From Gemmatimonadota bacterium (GTDB taxonomy: Bacteria; JAAXHH01): DNA of 64,000 bases. Where the stretch lies: positions 520,936 through 584,935 of the forward strand of contig VXTP01000043.1 of assembly GCA_009837395.1 (NCBI GenBank), given 5' to 3'. The notes under the pieces are model-generated. The model saw nothing but the letters and a program-made list of their open reading frames with translations, had not been told where the DNA came from and searched no databases. Shown in pieces: positions 35,557 to 43,852 of this stretch. Both the position numbers and the translations under genes were made by a program. Positions within the stretch are counted from its first letter, which is position 1, and each line of letters opens with the position of its first letter.

Positions 35557-36423
35557 ATGATGACCCCGGAACAACGGTACCTGTTCGACGTGTTCGGATA
35601 CCTGCACATCGAGAACGCGCTGTCGAAGCAGGAGCTCGAGGCCTGCCAGCGCGCGTCGGCCCGGTACATGAACACGCCGGAGGACAAACTGCCGCCGGGA
35701 TTCGGGTTCGACGGCAAGCGCCACCTCCACGGCTTCGCCTTCGACAAGTCGCTCGAGGCCCTGACCCGCCATCCTTCGATCTGGCCCATCGTACGGGAAC
35801 TCACCAACGGCAAACCCCGGCTGATAAGCGGCACGCTCCAGGTGGACCGCCCCGGGGAATCGGCCGTAGGGGGCCTGCATTGTGCCCGGGAGGGTTTCGG
35901 CTGGGAAAGCACCCGCTACGAGACCCATCACGGGCGGGCCTACTGCGACGACATTATTGTGTTTCCCTACCTGGACGATGTTTTTCCCGGCGACGGCGGC
36001 CTCATCGTGCTGCCCGGATCCCACAAGGCGAATTTCCCCCGGCCGGAAAGCCTGTTCAACAACGGACTCATGCACGGCGTGGAGGACCTCGCGCCAGGCG
36101 TGGTCAACATCACGCCCCGTGCGGGCGACATCATCGTGACTTCCGAGCTCATGACCCACGGCATACTCGAATGGCGGCCCGGTGACCGGATCCGGCGCAT
36201 CCTGGTGCTGCGGTACAAGCCCCAGCACGCCGGACTGGCCATGCCGTTTCCGGATGAGATCAAGGCCGTGCTGTCCCCCGAAACGCTGGAACTGATCGAG
36301 ACCGCCCACTACAACCACGTAAAGGACATCGTCAAGGACGACACGGACGGCGGTCCGGAGAGCGGCCCGGAGGACGACCCGAACGGCGACACGGATGACG
36401 AACGGCAAGGGGCAACCCCATGA
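35557..36423 (+). CDS. Phytanoyl-CoA dioxygenase family protein
   Basis: This 288-residue PhyH-family protein has FDVFGYLHIENALS at the start, the core FPYLDDVFPGDGGLIVLPGSHKANFP, and a C-terminal THGILEW with a following arginine. The first metal-binding position reads GGLHCAREG rather than the usual H-x-D, so the iron ligand set differs or a later acid takes over. Its stop overlaps the start of the next gene (ATGA), which couples it to an L-rhamnonate dehydratase-like enzyme and suggests a sugar-acid or related substrate. GAGGA precedes the ATG. Confidence 0.85.
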   Translation: MMTPEQRYLFDVFGYLHIENALSKQELEACQRASARYMNTPEDKLPPGFGFDGKRHLHGFAFDKSLEALTRHPSIWPIVRELTNGKPRLISGTLQVDRPGESAVGGLHCAREGFGWESTRYETHHGRAYCDDIIVFPYLDDVFPGDGGLIVLPGSHKANFPRPESLFNNGLMHGVEDLAPGVVNITPRAGDIIVTSELMTHGILEWRPGDRIRRILVLRYKPQHAGLAMPFPDEIKAVLSPETLELIETAHYNHVKDIVKDDTDGGPESGPEDDPNGDTDDERQGATP

Positions 36424-37580
36424 ATATCCGGAATATCCGTGCCTTCACCGTGGACCTTTCCAAGGCCAGGAAGGCGGTAAAGACATCGCTGCAACGAAAG
36501 GGCCGGCAGCCGGCAGGTCCCATGGACCGGTACCCGGAGTACCGGGGCCGGCGCGGGGACGCGGGACCTACCTGGCCCTCCGCGGCGTGTATCGTGGAAG
36601 CGGACGACGGTACTTTCGGACTGGGACTGACCCAGCATAGCGGTCCCGTCCTTCCCATAGTCAACGAACATTTCAGGCCGCTTTTGACGGGGCAGTCCGT
36701 CATGGCCACGGAAAAGTGCTACGATCTCATGGTTAGAGCGAGCGCGGCCTACGGAAGCCAGGGCGCGACGAGCTACGCCATCAGCGCCGTGGACCTGGCC
36801 CTGTGGGACCTGAAAGGCAAGCTGCTGGGCCGGCCCGTGTACGAACTGCTCGGCGGTCCGCAGAAGGACCGGATCAGTTGCTACGCCACGGGGTTCGATA
36901 TCGCGTGGTACCTCGAACTGGGATTCAAAGCGGTAAAACTTCCCATGCCGTTTGGTCCGGACGATGGAATCGACGGATTGAACAAAGCGGAGGAGATGGT
37001 GGAGGAAACCAGGTCCGCGATCGGAAACGACGTCGAGTTGATGCTGGACTGCTGGATGGCGCAGGACGTGGAATACGCCGTGCGGCTCGGTGAATCGCTT
37101 AGTCCCTACCGGCTGAAGTGGATCGAGGACTACCTGATGCCCAACGACCTGGACGGGTTCGCCGCCGTCCGCCGGCGCTTGCCCGGGCAGGGACTCGCGA
37201 CCGGAGAACACTGGTACCTGGCCGAACCGTTCCTGTATGCCGCGGAGCACCGGCTGGTGGATATCTTCCAACCGGACGTCAAGTGGTGCGGCGGGCTCTC
37301 CGCCGCGGTCCGCATCTGCCACATCGCCGAAGCCGCGGGCCTGACCGTCGCCCCGCACGGCGCCATGAACGATCCCTACGGCCAGCACCTGGTCTTCGCC
37401 ATGCCCGCGGCCCGCTGGGGAGAACGTTCCAGCGGGGTCTCTCCGCCCGGAGTGCCCCTGTCCGACATGGTTGAGCTGCCGGGAACGGCCGTGATTGAAG
37501 ACGGCTGCCTGGTCCCGAGCGACGCACCGGGATTCGGGATCGAAGCCGACCGGGCCTGGCTGGACCGCGTGGCCGTCTGA
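36420..37580 (+). CDS. Enolase-superfamily acid-sugar dehydratase (L-rhamnonate dehydratase-like)
   Basis: This is a 386-residue mandelate racemase/muconate lactonizing enzyme-type protein. The barrel shows VKLPMPFGP, the first metal ligand in LMLDCWMAQDV, the second in KWIEDY, GEHWY and DIFQPDVKWCGG, and the catalytic histidine in VAPHGAMND. The KLPMPFGP, DCWM and GEH combination resembles L-rhamnonate dehydratase, which forms 2-keto-3-deoxy-L-rhamnonate. The substrate is still an inference. It is translationally coupled to the PhyH gene and converges on mscS with three bases between the stops. Confidence 0.87.
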   Translation: MNIRNIRAFTVDLSKARKAVKTSLQRKGRQPAGPMDRYPEYRGRRGDAGPTWPSAACIVEADDGTFGLGLTQHSGPVLPIVNEHFRPLLTGQSVMATEKCYDLMVRASAAYGSQGATSYAISAVDLALWDLKGKLLGRPVYELLGGPQKDRISCYATGFDIAWYLELGFKAVKLPMPFGPDDGIDGLNKAEEMVEETRSAIGNDVELMLDCWMAQDVEYAVRLGESLSPYRLKWIEDYLMPNDLDGFAAVRRRLPGQGLATGEHWYLAEPFLYAAEHRLVDIFQPDVKWCGGLSAAVRICHIAEAAGLTVAPHGAMNDPYGQHLVFAMPAARWGERSSGVSPPGVPLSDMVELPGTAVIEDGCLVPSDAPGFGIEADRAWLDRVAV

Positions 37581-37583
37581 GAT

Positions 37584-38684
37584 CTAATCTCCGGTATCCA
37601 GGTCTTCGGAATCCGGCGAGACGTGTATCGTCCGGGTAGGGAAGGCCATCTCGAGTCCGAGCGATTCGACGATCTCCATGATCTTAAGGTTGACGTCCTC
37701 CCTGATCCGCAGATAATCCGCCCACACCGTCGTCGCGGTAAAATAGTAGACCATGATGTCCAGCGAGTTCTCGGAAATCTCGTTGAACCGCACGAGCATA
37801 GTCGATTCCTGGCTGACCTCGGGGTGGGTACGCAGCAGTTTCTCTATCCTTGAAACCGCCTCTCTCATCGAATCGGACGGTGTATCGTAGGTGAGTCCCA
37901 CCGTGATCCAGACCCGGCGGTACGGGCGGGACGAGATATTGTCGATCACGAATTCCGCCAGCCGGTTGTTGGGGATGGAGACGACGGTCTGTTCGAAGGT
38001 CCGGATCCGGGTGCTGCGGAATCCTATGCTCTCCACCACGCCTTCGATCTCCCGGTCCGGCGACACGATCCAGTCTCCCGCCACAAAGGGCCGGTCGACC
38101 AGCAGCATGATGGACCCGAAGACGTCGGCCAGGGTCTTCTGGGCGGCGAGAGCCACGGCCAGTCCGCCGATCCCCAGGCCGGCCAGCAGGCCGGACACCG
38201 AGTAGCCCAGGTTCTGCAGGATCATGAGGGCGGCGAGGATCCACACCATGATCTGCAGCGCTCGTTCGACGAGGGGCACGAGGTGGTCGTCCAGGGTCGT
38301 ATCCGTCTTGTGCGCCCACGCCTTGAGCATCGACGTAAAGACGTTGACGCATCGGAAGATCATCCAGGCCGTCAGGAGTGAAAAGGGCACCCAGAACCCG
38401 GCCTGCAACACCCCCATGACGATCTCGGGCGGACGAAGCGTATAGATGGCGAGGTAGAGACCCAGCACGACGATCACCCATTCGAGGGGTTTCTCGACCG
38501 CCATGATCAGCATGTCGTCCAGTTGGGTCGTGGTCACGCGGGCCAGCCGTTTGGCGGCGCGGGTCATCAGGTGCTTGAACAGCCATTTTACGACAAAGGT
38601 CCCCAGGAGAATCGCGAAGGCGATACCGATTTCCTGGCCCGACCACTGCCACGACTGTTCAAGGAGGTTGACGAGGGTATCCAT
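37584..38684 (-). CDS. Small-conductance mechanosensitive channel (MscS family)
   Basis: This is a 366-residue membrane channel that opens under membrane tension. N-terminal helices are followed by the pore helix GLGIGGLAVALAAQKTLADV and the MscS beta domain (FVAGDWIVSPDREIEGVVES, TFEQTVVSIPNNRLAE). The C-terminal domain starts at SSRPYRRVWITVGLTY. ATG 38684 is chosen because GGAAGGA lies seven bases upstream. The frame stays open to 39815, but that part is antisense to the divergent lytic transglycosylase gene and is not coding. A strong promoter lies at 38770-38798. Confidence 0.92.
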   Translation of the reverse strand: MDTLVNLLEQSWQWSGQEIGIAFAILLGTFVVKWLFKHLMTRAAKRLARVTTTQLDDMLIMAVEKPLEWVIVVLGLYLAIYTLRPPEIVMGVLQAGFWVPFSLLTAWMIFRCVNVFTSMLKAWAHKTDTTLDDHLVPLVERALQIMVWILAALMILQNLGYSVSGLLAGLGIGGLAVALAAQKTLADVFGSIMLLVDRPFVAGDWIVSPDREIEGVVESIGFRSTRIRTFEQTVVSIPNNRLAEFVIDNISSRPYRRVWITVGLTYDTPSDSMREAVSRIEKLLRTHPEVSQESTMLVRFNEISENSLDIMVYYFTATTVWADYLRIREDVNLKIMEIVESLGLEMAFPTRTIHVSPDSEDLDTGD

Positions 38685-38705
38685 GGTCCGTTCCTTCCCG
38701 CCAGG

Positions 38706-38728
38706 GCCGGTACTCCCGGCATTTTTTT
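38706..38728 (+). terminator. Intrinsic terminator in the mscS/mltF divergent region
   Basis: The stem GCCGG/CCGGC with loop TACTC is followed on the plus strand by A and seven Ts. It points toward the lytic transglycosylase gene, so it would stop transcripts crossing mscS in antisense from the rhamnonate dehydratase operon. Confidence 0.5.
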
Positions 38729-38769
38729 GTCGCATCGCCGGCGCCGATGCATATATTTCAAGGGCTGTT

Positions 38770-38798
38770 ATCTTAACGTATGGCCCGTGGACTGTCAA
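38770..38798 (-). promoter_or_regulatory. Promoter for mscS
   Basis: Minus strand TTGACA (38793-38798) and TAAGAT (38770-38775) have a 17-base spacer, giving a leader of about 80 bases. Confidence 0.6.
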
Positions 38799-38855
38799 GT
38801 CGAGGTCCCCTGGCAGGGATGCCGGGAACGGGGAACATGACGAAGGAGGAAGGGT

Positions 38856-41054
38856 GTGTCGACGCGCGCCATAGTCCTGTTTATAACGGCCGTATTCATC
38901 GGTTTGACCGCCGTGCTTTGCGACGGTTCCGGCATTCCGGAACCGCCCAGGTACACGGGGGACCTTCCTGAGCTTCAATCGCGCGGCGTCGTCCGCGTCA
39001 TCGTCCGTCCGGACGCTGTCGACCATTTGCCCCGTAACGCGGAACCGGTCGAGCTCGACCATGACATCGCCCGGGGCATAGCCGAATCGCTGAAACTGGA
39101 TATACGGCTCGTCACCGTCGAGGACCACCAATCGATGGTCGATAAGCTCCTGCTGGGCGAAGGAGACCTTGTCGCCGCGAATCTCACCGATACGCCGGAA
39201 CGGATGGCGAGAACGGCCATATCCGTGCCCTATCACTTTGTCGATGAATACCTGATCGTCCCCGCAGGAGAGAGCGTCCCGGACAGCCTCGATGATCTGA
39301 ACGGCATGGAGATAAGTGTTCGTGCGTCCAGCTCGTACTACCAGACGCTTCTGGAATTGCAGAAGCAGGTGCCCGGCCTGCGTATAAATACCGTACCTGA
39401 AACCCTGCTGACGGAGAGTATCATCGACGGGGTCGCCCGCGGCGAGTACGAGGCGACGGTCTGCGACAACAACCTGTGGTACGCCGTGGCGACCGCGTAC
39501 GACGAGTTGGCCGCGCCGCTTGCACTGGCGGAAAACCGCGAGGTCGTACTGCTGATGCGGCCGGGAGACGATGAGCTTAAGGAGAAAGTCGACGAGATCC
39601 TGCTTGCCCGGCAGATATCGCCCACCCGCGAGCGTGTGTACACCGATGACCTGGCCGGGTTGAAGAAACGCGGCCGGCTGCGCATGATTACACGAAACAA
39701 CGCGCTGACCTATTTCATCCACCGAGGCATGCAGGTCGGTTACGAATACGAACTCCTGAGAGAATTCGCCAGGCGGAACGACCTGCGGTTGGAAATCGTC
39801 ATACCGGACGACCACGCCAAGCTGCTCGACTACCTGAACGAGGGCAAGGGAGACGTCGTCGCCGCGGCCATGACGATCAATGAAGAAAGGGCGGCCGCCG
39901 CATCATTCACGACGCCGTACAACGACGTGGACGAAGTGGTGGTCGTCCGCTCCGATGAAGAGGGCATTTCAGGCTTCGGGGATCTCGCCGGCCGAACGGT
40001 GCACGTCCGCGGCAGTTCATCGTTTCTCGTACCGCTCCGCGCCGCCGCCGATTCCGTGGAAGGCCTGGAGATCGTCGAGCTGCCCGGCGACGTCGAGACG
40101 GAGGAAATCATGTTCGGTGTCGAGGACGGCACCTACGACGTGACCCTGGCGGACTCGAACCTGCTGGAAGTGGAACAGGCGTACGGACACAACCTGAAGG
40201 CCGCGTTCAGCATCGGGCCCGCGTCTCTGGGATGGGCTGTGCGAAAGGAAAATCCGGGGCTTCTCGCAGCCCTCGACCAGTACATCCGCCAGGAGAAGCG
40301 GGGACTGTTCTTCAACCTGATGCGCAAGAAGTACTTCGAGAACATCCGCACCATCGCCAAGTCCAAGGACTCGCTGCGGGTCGACCTGAGCGGACAGCTG
40401 TCGCCATTCGACGACCATGTAAAGAAGTTCGCCGGCTATTACGGCCAGGACTGGCGCCTTGTCACCGCGCAGATGTACCAGGAATCCAGGTTCGATCCTG
40501 ACGCCGTGAGCTGGGTAGGCGCCCAGGGACTCATGCAGGTGATGCCGGCCACGGGCGAGCAGATGGGATTCACCGAGCTGCATGACCCGGAAGTAGGTAT
40601 CCATGCCGGCGTCAAGTACATGGACCATCTTCTCGGACGGTTCGACCCGAAGTTGCCGATGGAGACACGGGTGCACTTCGCGCTCGCGTCCTACAATGTC
40701 GGATACGGCCATCTACTCGACGCCCGCCGCCTGGCCAGGGAGAAGGGGTGGGACAGCGACCGGTGGTTCGGAAACGTCGAAGAAGCCATGCTGCTTCTTT
40801 CCAGGCCCGAGTATTACAGCCGGGCCCGGTACGGTTTCTGCCGGGGTGGACAGCCGGTACATTACGTCGAGAACATCCAGCAGTACTATGACGCCTACCT
40901 GGAAGTACTCGCCTCGGCCGACCCGGTTCGAACCGACGAATCAACCCGCCCGGATCCACTCGCGCTCGACAGTCCGCATAGACCGGACCGCCCGGACCGC
41001 CCGGACCGCCCGGTCCAGTACGACACCACGACCGAACTCGCCATTCCGAAATAG
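38856..41054 (+). CDS. MltF-like lytic transglycosylase with two solute-binding domains
   Basis: This 732-residue exported protein has a signal sequence (1-24). A first SBP_bac_3-type domain spans about 35-265 (LPELQSRGVVRVIVR, GDLVAANLTDT). A second spans about 270-490 (LKKRGRLRMITRNNALTYF, GDVVAAAMTIN). A lysozyme-like transglycosylase domain follows (QMYQESRFDPDAVS with the catalytic glutamate, GLMQVMPATGEQMG, ALASYNVGYGH). E. coli MltF has only one solute-binding domain. It cleaves peptidoglycan glycan strands and may sense wall fragments. GTG 38856 has GGAGGAAGG upstream. The tail carries an RPDRPDRPDRP repeat. Confidence 0.88.
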   Translation: MSTRAIVLFITAVFIGLTAVLCDGSGIPEPPRYTGDLPELQSRGVVRVIVRPDAVDHLPRNAEPVELDHDIARGIAESLKLDIRLVTVEDHQSMVDKLLLGEGDLVAANLTDTPERMARTAISVPYHFVDEYLIVPAGESVPDSLDDLNGMEISVRASSSYYQTLLELQKQVPGLRINTVPETLLTESIIDGVARGEYEATVCDNNLWYAVATAYDELAAPLALAENREVVLLMRPGDDELKEKVDEILLARQISPTRERVYTDDLAGLKKRGRLRMITRNNALTYFIHRGMQVGYEYELLREFARRNDLRLEIVIPDDHAKLLDYLNEGKGDVVAAAMTINEERAAAASFTTPYNDVDEVVVVRSDEEGISGFGDLAGRTVHVRGSSSFLVPLRAAADSVEGLEIVELPGDVETEEIMFGVEDGTYDVTLADSNLLEVEQAYGHNLKAAFSIGPASLGWAVRKENPGLLAALDQYIRQEKRGLFFNLMRKKYFENIRTIAKSKDSLRVDLSGQLSPFDDHVKKFAGYYGQDWRLVTAQMYQESRFDPDAVSWVGAQGLMQVMPATGEQMGFTELHDPEVGIHAGVKYMDHLLGRFDPKLPMETRVHFALASYNVGYGHLLDARRLAREKGWDSDRWFGNVEEAMLLLSRPEYYSRARYGFCRGGQPVHYVENIQQYYDAYLEVLASADPVRTDESTRPDPLALDSPHRPDRPDRPDRPVQYDTTTELAIPK
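40983..41009. repeat. In-frame 9-bp repeats at the end of the transglycosylase gene
   Basis: Three exact copies of CCGGACCGC encode an Arg-Pro-Asp repeat in the C-terminal tail. Confidence 0.88.
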
Positions 41055-41073
41055 CCCACAGTCGGAGCTTTCC

Positions 41074-42447
41074 ATGAATTCCGACGTCCGAGACCCGATT
41101 CGCCAGGAACCCTGGCAGCATCTCCAGGTGCTCATCCAGGCCGAATCGCGGCATGTGCTGCCTTCCTACATCGGGTCGCTTACGGCCACCGAACTGGCAC
41201 GGGCCGTCTCGCGCCTGAGTCAGGATGAACACACCCGGTTGCTCGGTCTACTGTCGCCCCAGGACGCGGCGGAGTTGATCGACCGGATCGAGGACGTGCA
41301 GGCGGTCGACCTGATCGAAGACCTTCCACCCGCCGATGCCGCGGCGATCGTGGACGAGATGTACAGCGACGCCCAGGCCGATCTGCTCGGGGATCTCAAG
41401 GACGAGGAAGCGGAAGCCATTCTCGAGGCGATGCCGGACGAAACGGCCGAGGAAGTCCGGCAACTGCTCCAATATCCTGACGAAACGGCCGGCGGGATCA
41501 TGCTGACCGAGTTCGTTTCCTATCCCGTTGATTTCTCCGTGCAGGACGTGATCGAGGACCTGCGGATCCGGCACGACGAATACGTCGGTTACGACGTGCA
41601 GTACCTGTACGTATCGGACAGGGAAAAGCTGTCAGGCGTGCTGCGGCTGCGGGACGTGGTGATGGCCCTGCCCGGACAGCAACTCACCGAAATCATGGTG
41701 AAAGAACCCGTGCGCGTCGACGTGCTTACGCCGCTCGAGCAGATGCGCGACCTCTTCGAAACCTACACCTACCTCGGGCTGCCGGTCACGAACGAGGAAG
41801 GCCGGCTGGTCGGCGTGGTTCGCGCCGCGGACGTGCAGGAAAAACTGACGGAACAGACCGAAAGCGAGTTCCTCAAGACAAGCGGCATCGTAGGCGGCGA
41901 GGAACTGCGCAGCATGCCCGTCCTGACGAGGTCCTCGCGACGGTTGTCCTGGCTCAGCGTCAACGTCGTCCTGAATATCCTGGCCGCGAGCGTCATCGTC
42001 TTGTACCAGGACACGCTGGAAAAGGCGATTATCCTGGCCGTCTTTCTGCCCATTATTTCGGACATGAGCGGGTGCTCGGGCAACCAGGCGGTCGCAGTGA
42101 GCATCCGCGAACTGGCCCTGGGACTCGTACGGCCCGGAGAGATCCTGCGCGTCCTTGCCAGGGAGGCCACCGTCGGCCTCATGAACGGCGTGGCCCTCGG
42201 CGCTTTGCTCGCCGGCGCCTCCCTGCTGTGGCAGGGGAATCCCTACCTGGGCCTCGTCGTCGGCACCGCCCTGGCGGCCAACACGCTGCTCGCGGCGTGC
42301 CTGGGAGGGTGCATTCCCCTGGCGCTCCGGGCGATGAAGGCCGACCCCGCGCTGGCGTCCGGCCCCATGCTCACGACGGTGACGGACATGTGCGGCTTCT
42401 TTCTCCTGCTTAGCCTGGCGCAGTTCGTGTTGCCGAAACTGGCCTGA
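41074..42447 (+). CDS. mgtE: Magnesium transporter MgtE
   Basis: This 457-residue protein has the MgtE N domain of acidic helical repeats (LSPQDAAELIDRIEDVQAVD, LPPADAAAIVDEM). A CBS pair follows (about 140-265, with YLYVSDREKLSGVLRLRD and TYLGLPVTNEEGRLVGVV). The five-helix channel domain has SDMSGCSGNQAVAVSIRELALG and DPALASGPMLTTVTDMCG, the magnesium-selective region. ATG 41074 is used, with GGAG seven bases upstream; the longer frame from 40603 overlaps the transglycosylase gene. It is 19 bases after that gene and 15 bases before the YihY gene, probably one operon. Confidence 0.93.
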   Translation: MNSDVRDPIRQEPWQHLQVLIQAESRHVLPSYIGSLTATELARAVSRLSQDEHTRLLGLLSPQDAAELIDRIEDVQAVDLIEDLPPADAAAIVDEMYSDAQADLLGDLKDEEAEAILEAMPDETAEEVRQLLQYPDETAGGIMLTEFVSYPVDFSVQDVIEDLRIRHDEYVGYDVQYLYVSDREKLSGVLRLRDVVMALPGQQLTEIMVKEPVRVDVLTPLEQMRDLFETYTYLGLPVTNEEGRLVGVVRAADVQEKLTEQTESEFLKTSGIVGGEELRSMPVLTRSSRRLSWLSVNVVLNILAASVIVLYQDTLEKAIILAVFLPIISDMSGCSGNQAVAVSIRELALGLVRPGEILRVLAREATVGLMNGVALGALLAGASLLWQGNPYLGLVVGTALAANTLLAACLGGCIPLALRAMKADPALASGPMLTTVTDMCGFFLLLSLAQFVLPKLA

Positions 42448-42462
42448 AAAAGGAATGTAAAT

Positions 42463-43848
42463 GTGCATCCAGGTATAACCCGCGTCACAGGCAATCTCCG
42501 CAAGGCCGGCCGATTCATCGGCAGCGAGATCTGGCACATCAACACCCGGGGGCTGTCCAGGCTGCACGCGCTCCTCGTGCGCGTCGCCAAGTCCATCATC
42601 TTCCTGTATCACCAGTTCTGGGAGGACCGCCTGCTGACCCGGGCCTCGGCCCTGACCTTCTCGAGCCTGCTGGCCCTGGTGCCGCTACTCGCCATCGTAT
42701 TCACCGTGTACCAGAGCCTGGGACTCTACGTGGACTTCGAACCTACCCTGAGAGAATGGCTGAGTCCTTTAGGCAGCGACGGCGACATCGTGGCCACGCA
42801 GATCATGGATTTCCTGGCCAACGCCCAGACCGGCACGCTGGGATACATCGGGCTGGTGGTGCTCCTGTTCGCCGTGCTGGGCATCCTGGCGAACATCGAG
42901 GAATCTTACAACGACATCTGGCACGTGCGGCACATGCGAAGCTGGAGACAGCGCCTGGTGAGCTACCTGGCGCTGCTGCTCACCGGCCCGCTGATTATTT
43001 CGGGCGTCGTGACGTTCATGGGGTCGTCGGACAGCATTGCCATGTTGGCCAACTTCGAAAGAATCGCGGGCTTCTCGCCCCTGTCCGTCCTGCTGATCGG
43101 ACTCTTCTTTACCCTCATCATCTGGTCGGTACCCAACACCCGGGTTTCCATACGGTCCGCCCTGGTCGGCGGGATGATTTCGGGATGCGGCTGGATTCTG
43201 CTTAACCGGTTATTCGCCCAGTTGATCGCGGACACGACACAGGCAAGCGCGCGCGAGATCCTGTTCGCGGGTTTCGCCGCCCTGCCGCTGTTTCTGATCT
43301 GGCTTTATTTGGGTTGGGTGATCCTGCTGCTGGGTGCGATCCTGGCCTATTCCATCCAGAATGTGGGCATCATGGAGTGGAGACAGTCGGAGCGCGTCCA
43401 CGGGACGGCGCTGCGAAGCTACATCAATGTCCTCGCCTTCCTTTACATCATCCGCAATTTCGTGGAAGATAACAGACCGACCAGGCTGGACCGGCTTTCC
43501 GGACAGACCGGGGCGCCGGAAAATGTACTGGACGAGATGCTCTCGGCCTACGTGGATTCGGGACTGCTTATGCGCAAATCGGGGTATCACATCTCCTACA
43601 CGCCCGCCGCCTCGCCGGAGGACTTACCCCTGCGTTCCCTCCTGAACGTGCTCTACCATCCGGGACCGCTCCCCGACCGCTTCCAAAGCGTAGATCCGCT
43701 GAACGCCCTGGCCCGGGACCTGCTGCAGTACTACCGGACGTCCTACCGCTATCCCCTCGACCAGTCCCTCACGGACACGGTACTCTCTCTCACGCCGCCG
43801 CGATTGACACCCGACGAGCACGCCGAGGGCGACCCACAGGATATCTGA
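42463..43848 (+). CDS. YihY/BrkB family membrane protein
   Basis: This 461-residue protein has the YihY (formerly ribonuclease BN) membrane domain of six helices: FWEDRLLTRASALTFSSLLALVPLLA and LAFLYIIRNFV mark its ends. A cytoplasmic C-terminal part of about 130 residues follows and resembles a winged-helix region (VLDEMLSAYVDSGLLMRKSGYHI). The function is not established; transport has been proposed for the family. The start is GTG 42463 with AAGGA upstream. It converges on an aminotransferase gene, four bases away. Confidence 0.86.
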   Translation: MHPGITRVTGNLRKAGRFIGSEIWHINTRGLSRLHALLVRVAKSIIFLYHQFWEDRLLTRASALTFSSLLALVPLLAIVFTVYQSLGLYVDFEPTLREWLSPLGSDGDIVATQIMDFLANAQTGTLGYIGLVVLLFAVLGILANIEESYNDIWHVRHMRSWRQRLVSYLALLLTGPLIISGVVTFMGSSDSIAMLANFERIAGFSPLSVLLIGLFFTLIIWSVPNTRVSIRSALVGGMISGCGWILLNRLFAQLIADTTQASAREILFAGFAALPLFLIWLYLGWVILLLGAILAYSIQNVGIMEWRQSERVHGTALRSYINVLAFLYIIRNFVEDNRPTRLDRLSGQTGAPENVLDEMLSAYVDSGLLMRKSGYHISYTPAASPEDLPLRSLLNVLYHPGPLPDRFQSVDPLNALARDLLQYYRTSYRYPLDQSLTDTVLSLTPPRLTPDEHAEGDPQDI

Positions 43849-43852
43849 ATCT

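Noticed and set aside
38685-39815. N-terminal extension of the mscS frame
   Set aside because: It is antisense to the transglycosylase gene, and a good ribosome site and promoter define the start at 38684.
40603-41073. Upstream extension of the mgtE frame
   Set aside because: It overlaps the transglycosylase catalytic domain in another frame, and the MgtE N domain starts at 41074 with a ribosome site.
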